Source of the DNA: CAZTXD01 sp964617995
GTDB taxonomy: Bacteria > Actinomycetota > Acidimicrobiia > Spongiisociales > ZC4RG35
Direction: 5' to 3'
DNA length: 16,697 nt
Assembly: GCA_964617995.1 (NCBI GenBank)
Contig: CAZTXD010000076.1
Span: 1-16,697, forward strand
A model generated the notes under the pieces. The model saw only the letters and a program-made list of their open reading frames with translations. It was not told the origin of the DNA and ran no database searches. Positions 14,377-16,697 of this stretch are shown one piece after another; the first letter of the stretch is position 1; every line of letters starts with the position of its first letter. The position numbers were made by a program, and so were the translations under genes.

Positions 14377-15323
14377 AGCAGCTCCAGATCGCTCGTGGCC
14401 AGATCCCACGAGGCTAGGTCGAAGACATCCAGGTCGAGTTCGGACAGCGGAATAGCGACTAGACGAAGGGTGCGTATTGGGAGGGGAATCATTCCTCCGC
14501 GGACCGCCAACCGACGTTCCGGTGTGTTGGGGGAGAACCAGCCGGCCAGATATCGAGCCCTCGCTGATCTGGCGAGCAATCGAATCATATTGGAGTCTGT
14601 ACCGAACAGGTCGGACACGACCAACTCGCTGGCTGAGCCTCGCGAACTCGCTCTTGCGAATACTACATCGCCATTTGTTCCAGCGAGGTAGCCATAGCTG
14701 GCTGTGGGATGGGCTTCGAATCGCCAGTGTAGATAGCTCTCCGATCTCGGAGTCCGGAGTCCCAATGGAGTTCGGTCAGTAGCATCTGGAACTCTGCGGT
14801 CGAGAACGTGCAGGCCTGGCGCCATGTCTGCGATGGATGGTGGGGTGTCACGAGAAGGAGTGACCGATCGCCCCAATCGGTGCCGAACCAGCACGCCTAG
14901 GTTAGCGACGTGTCGCCACCCCATATTCAGGTATCCAGGGGCAGATCTCTTGTTGGGTGTGTTGAAGACGAGGTCTACTCCTTCGGCGCGTGCCTCGTCG
15001 AGAGCGGTCATGGTCAACTCCCGAAAGATCCCCTGTCGGTGATAGTCGGGGTGTGTGGCAGTGTCCACCGGGCGGAGACATCTCAATCTGAATCCGTCAG
15101 GCGTTCTTAGCTCCCAGCGCATCATCGCCCTTACCCCGGCGATCCGGCCCCGGTCCTCAGCCACCACCACGAGAGAGCGTCCGAACGGGTTGGTGACGTG
15201 TTTCCAGTCCCAAAGCTCGGGAGTCCTACGCGAGAGCGCTGTCTCCCCTAGGGCTGCCCGCAGAGTCTCCAGTATCCGGGGAATGTCGTCATCCCTGGCG
15301 TGGCGCACCACCAAATCAGCCAC
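14373..15323 (-). CDS. GNAT-family acetyltransferase
   Basis: The 316-residue protein has an N-terminal GNAT fold. LVVVAEDRGRIAGVRAMM (51-68) forms the central strands, and VDTATHPDYHRQGIFREL (86-103) contains the acetyl-CoA pyrophosphate loop (RQGIFR). LVFNTPNKRSAPGYLNMGWR follows. The roughly 150-residue C-terminal region is longer than in minimal GNATs. Acetylation of a sugar amine or other glycan group is suggested only by context. GTG at 15323 is chosen because GAGG lies six bases upstream; TTG at 15329 is possible. It overlaps the upstream glycosyltransferase stop and is coupled to the membrane-protein gene downstream. Confidence 0.82.
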   Translation of the reverse strand: MADLVVRHARDDDIPRILETLRAALGETALSRRTPELWDWKHVTNPFGRSLVVVAEDRGRIAGVRAMMRWELRTPDGFRLRCLRPVDTATHPDYHRQGIFRELTMTALDEARAEGVDLVFNTPNKRSAPGYLNMGWRHVANLGVLVRHRLGRSVTPSRDTPPSIADMAPGLHVLDRRVPDATDRTPLGLRTPRSESYLHWRFEAHPTASYGYLAGTNGDVVFARASSRGSASELVVSDLFGTDSNMIRLLARSARARYLAGWFSPNTPERRLAVRGGMIPLPIRTLRLVAIPLSELDLDVFDLASWDLATSDLELL

Positions 15324-16428
15324 TGACAACCTCGTGATACAGCGACTCGTATGCGCGCACCATCTTCTCCAGCCCGAAGTCGCGCTCGACTAGCCTAGCT
15401 CCCTCCCTTCCCCACTCGGCCGCCGAGGGAGAGGTGAGGGCCCGCACCAGAGCGTCGGCAAGTATCTCAGGAGCACCAGGAGGAACCAGAAGACCTGTTT
15501 CCCCATGACGGATGACTGAGGGGACGCCTCCGACTGCCGTGGCCACCACCGGACGGGACAGTGCCAGGGCTTCCAGAAGCGCAACCGGGAGTCCCTCGGC
15601 GTCAGCCGGGTTTACCACAACGTCCGCCGCCGCGATCAATGCGCGGGCGTCCGTCCTCCTTCCCAGGAAACGCATACGATCATCGACACCCAGATCTTGT
15701 GCCAATAACCGGAGTCGAGGCAGATCACCGGAGTACTTCTCGGCTCCGACCGATACCACCGTAACGTTGGGGATCCTCCGCAAGAGTGTGGTTCCTGCTG
15801 CGATGAGCGTCTCGTGGCCCTTGTGGGGGCGAATGTTGCCGACGTGAACAACGAGACGATCTTCGGGTCGAAGATCCAGCTCGGTCCGGACACGTACGAC
15901 CTCCTCGTCGTCCACCGAAACCGAGACACCATTCGGGATGACTTGTGGTTTCGGTCCCGGATGGCCGGACAAGCTCTTGGCCACGGCGTCAGAGACAGCG
16001 ACCACTTCGCGGTTGAGACCGTAGGTCGCTCGATTGAGCAGCCGGGTGGCGGGACGATATGAGGTAACCAGATTGTGTTCGGTGTAAACGTGCACCCGGG
16101 TCGGAGTGGTGATCCGGGCGAACAACCCAGCGGCAGGGAGATGAGAGTGGACGACATCAGGTCGCCACGACCGTACCAACCGCTGCCAACGCGCCATCGC
16201 GGCCAGCCCGGGCGGACCGCCCCAATCGAGTGGAGTCACCTCGATGCCCACGTCGCTGATGGCGGCCACCAGCTGGTCTTTCCAGGGGAGCATATAGGCC
16301 ACCCTGTAGTCAAATTCCTCCCGGTTCCAAAGGGGCGCCGCCTCGGCGATCAGGGTTTCGGCGCCCCCAATGCCCAGACCTTTGATCAGGATCAGGATCC
16401 GGATCCGGTCAGTTCGTCGAGGTGACAC
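15316..16428 (-). CDS. GT4 family glycosyltransferase
   Basis: This 370-residue GB-fold glycosyltransferase has ILILIKGLGIGGAE at its start (11-24), VVHSHLPAAGLFAR (92-105), VIPNGV (163-168), NIRPHKGHE (198-206) and the EX7E motif EGLPVALLEA (E278, E286) that contacts the nucleotide sugar. The sugar is unknown. GTG at 16428 is preferred because the GT4 fold begins ten residues later; the extra residues of the longer open frame from 16548 are Arg-rich and unlike the family. It overlaps the upstream epimerase end by 20 bases and the downstream acetyltransferase start by 8 bases. Confidence 0.88.
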   Translation of the reverse strand: MSPRRTDRIRILILIKGLGIGGAETLIAEAAPLWNREEFDYRVAYMLPWKDQLVAAISDVGIEVTPLDWGGPPGLAAMARWQRLVRSWRPDVVHSHLPAAGLFARITTPTRVHVYTEHNLVTSYRPATRLLNRATYGLNREVVAVSDAVAKSLSGHPGPKPQVIPNGVSVSVDDEEVVRVRTELDLRPEDRLVVHVGNIRPHKGHETLIAAGTTLLRRIPNVTVVSVGAEKYSGDLPRLRLLAQDLGVDDRMRFLGRRTDARALIAAADVVVNPADAEGLPVALLEALALSRPVVATAVGGVPSVIRHGETGLLVPPGAPEILADALVRALTSPSAAEWGREGARLVERDFGLEKMVRAYESLYHEVVSG

Positions 16429-16697
16429 TCGAGATGAGCTCGTCGAGCCCGCGCGCGAACGGCATGCGCGCCTGCCAGCCGAGAACCTTACGCGCTCGCT
16501 CGGCTGACACCAGTGCCGGGGGCACATCACCGGGCCGGGGTGGCCCAAACGAGACCTCGGTCGGGTGGCGGGCGATGATCTCCTCGGCGAGCTCTTTGAT
16601 TGTCACCGTCTCGGGAGCCACGATGTTGAGCGCCATGCCCGATGCCTCGGAGCGGGCGGCCCGCTCGAAGGCATGAGCGATATCGCTGGCGTGGGTG
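16409..16697 (-). CDS. NAD-dependent sugar epimerase/dehydratase, 3' end only
   Basis: These are the last 95 residues of an extended short-chain dehydrogenase/reductase of the UDP-glucose-4-epimerase type; the N-terminal part lies beyond the window. Visible are THASDIAHAFERA, the family's conserved V/T-H-V/A-x-D-V/I-A segment, NIVAPETVTIKELAEEI, and a C-terminal VLGWQARMPFARGLDEL. The NAD-binding and catalytic YxxxK motifs are outside, so reaction and substrate cannot be judged. It heads the minus-strand gene string as far as visible and likely supplies an activated sugar. Confidence 0.88.
   Translation of the reverse strand, partial: THASDIAHAFERAARSEASGMALNIVAPETVTIKELAEEIIARHPTEVSFGPPRPGDVPPALVSAERARKVLGWQARMPFARGLDELISSVTSTN

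Noticed and set aside
13885..14691. Plus-strand open frame of 268 residues
   Set aside because: It is antisense to the membrane protein and the acetyltransferase and has a low-complexity, polar composition without motifs.
16384..16408. Short GATC-rich repeat (GATCAGGATCAGGATCCGGATCC)
   Set aside because: It falls in the coding start of the GT4 gene and encodes the hydrophobic first strand (RIRILILI), so codon use explains it without an operator or origin.
1..16697. tRNA, rRNA, CRISPR arrays or riboswitches
   Set aside because: No cloverleaf, rRNA-like block or regularly spaced repeats were noticed by eye, and no gap over 300 bases lacks a gene, apart from the region held by the IS element.

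Overview
The window is GC-rich, densely packed bacterial DNA. The twin-arginine signal sequence, the IS481-type transposase, the common GTG/TTG starts and the gene content suggest an actinobacterium, possibly of the Acidimicrobiia. That placement is inference, since no rRNA or other taxonomic marker is present. The window is mainly a cell-surface polysaccharide or glycoconjugate locus, with an unusual small-protein module embedded in it.

Layout. (1) 3-884: the 3' part of glmS, which supplies glucosamine-6-phosphate, followed by a hairpin. (2) 933-1913: a membrane-anchored endonuclease/exonuclease/phosphatase-fold protein. (3) 1917-4522: a compact module. On the minus strand are an HPr-kinase-like P-loop protein, a first PqqD-like protein, a second PqqD-like protein and a LuxR-type regulator. 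Between the two PqqD genes, on the plus strand, lies a gene for a Tat-exported protein with six cysteines. (4) 4546-10875: six plus-strand genes that overlap end to end and probably form one operon. They encode a nucleotidyltransferase-glycosyltransferase fusion, a GT4 glycosyltransferase, a PglC-like phosphoglycosyl transferase, an ATP-grasp protein, a HAD-like hydrolase and a NodB-type polysaccharide deacetylase. (5) 10930-11971: an IS481-family element with 24-bp imperfect terminal inverted repeats and a near-perfect 6-bp target duplication. Its transposase is broken by a one-base deletion. (6) 12057-13079: a polytopic MraY/WecA-type phosphoglycosyl transferase. (7) 16697-13009, minus strand: a second overlapping gene string with the end of an NAD-dependent sugar epimerase, a GT4 glycosyltransferase, a GNAT acetyltransferase and a polytopic membrane protein that may be a polymerase or GT-C enzyme.

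How the parts may work together. GlmS and the epimerase supply activated sugars. The two phosphoglycosyl transferases can start chains on a polyprenyl phosphate, the GT4 enzymes extend them, and the acetyltransferase, deacetylase, ATP-grasp and HAD proteins may decorate them. The combination of HPr-kinase-like protein, PqqD-like proteins and a PF14907-type nucleotidyltransferase recalls the poorly understood HprK-related/PqqD systems found beside exopolysaccharide genes in other bacteria. Here it is joined by a secreted six-cysteine protein and an atypical LuxR regulator. No radical SAM enzyme, lasso-type protease, asparagine synthetase or exosortase is visible. The module is the best candidate in the window for an undescribed system.
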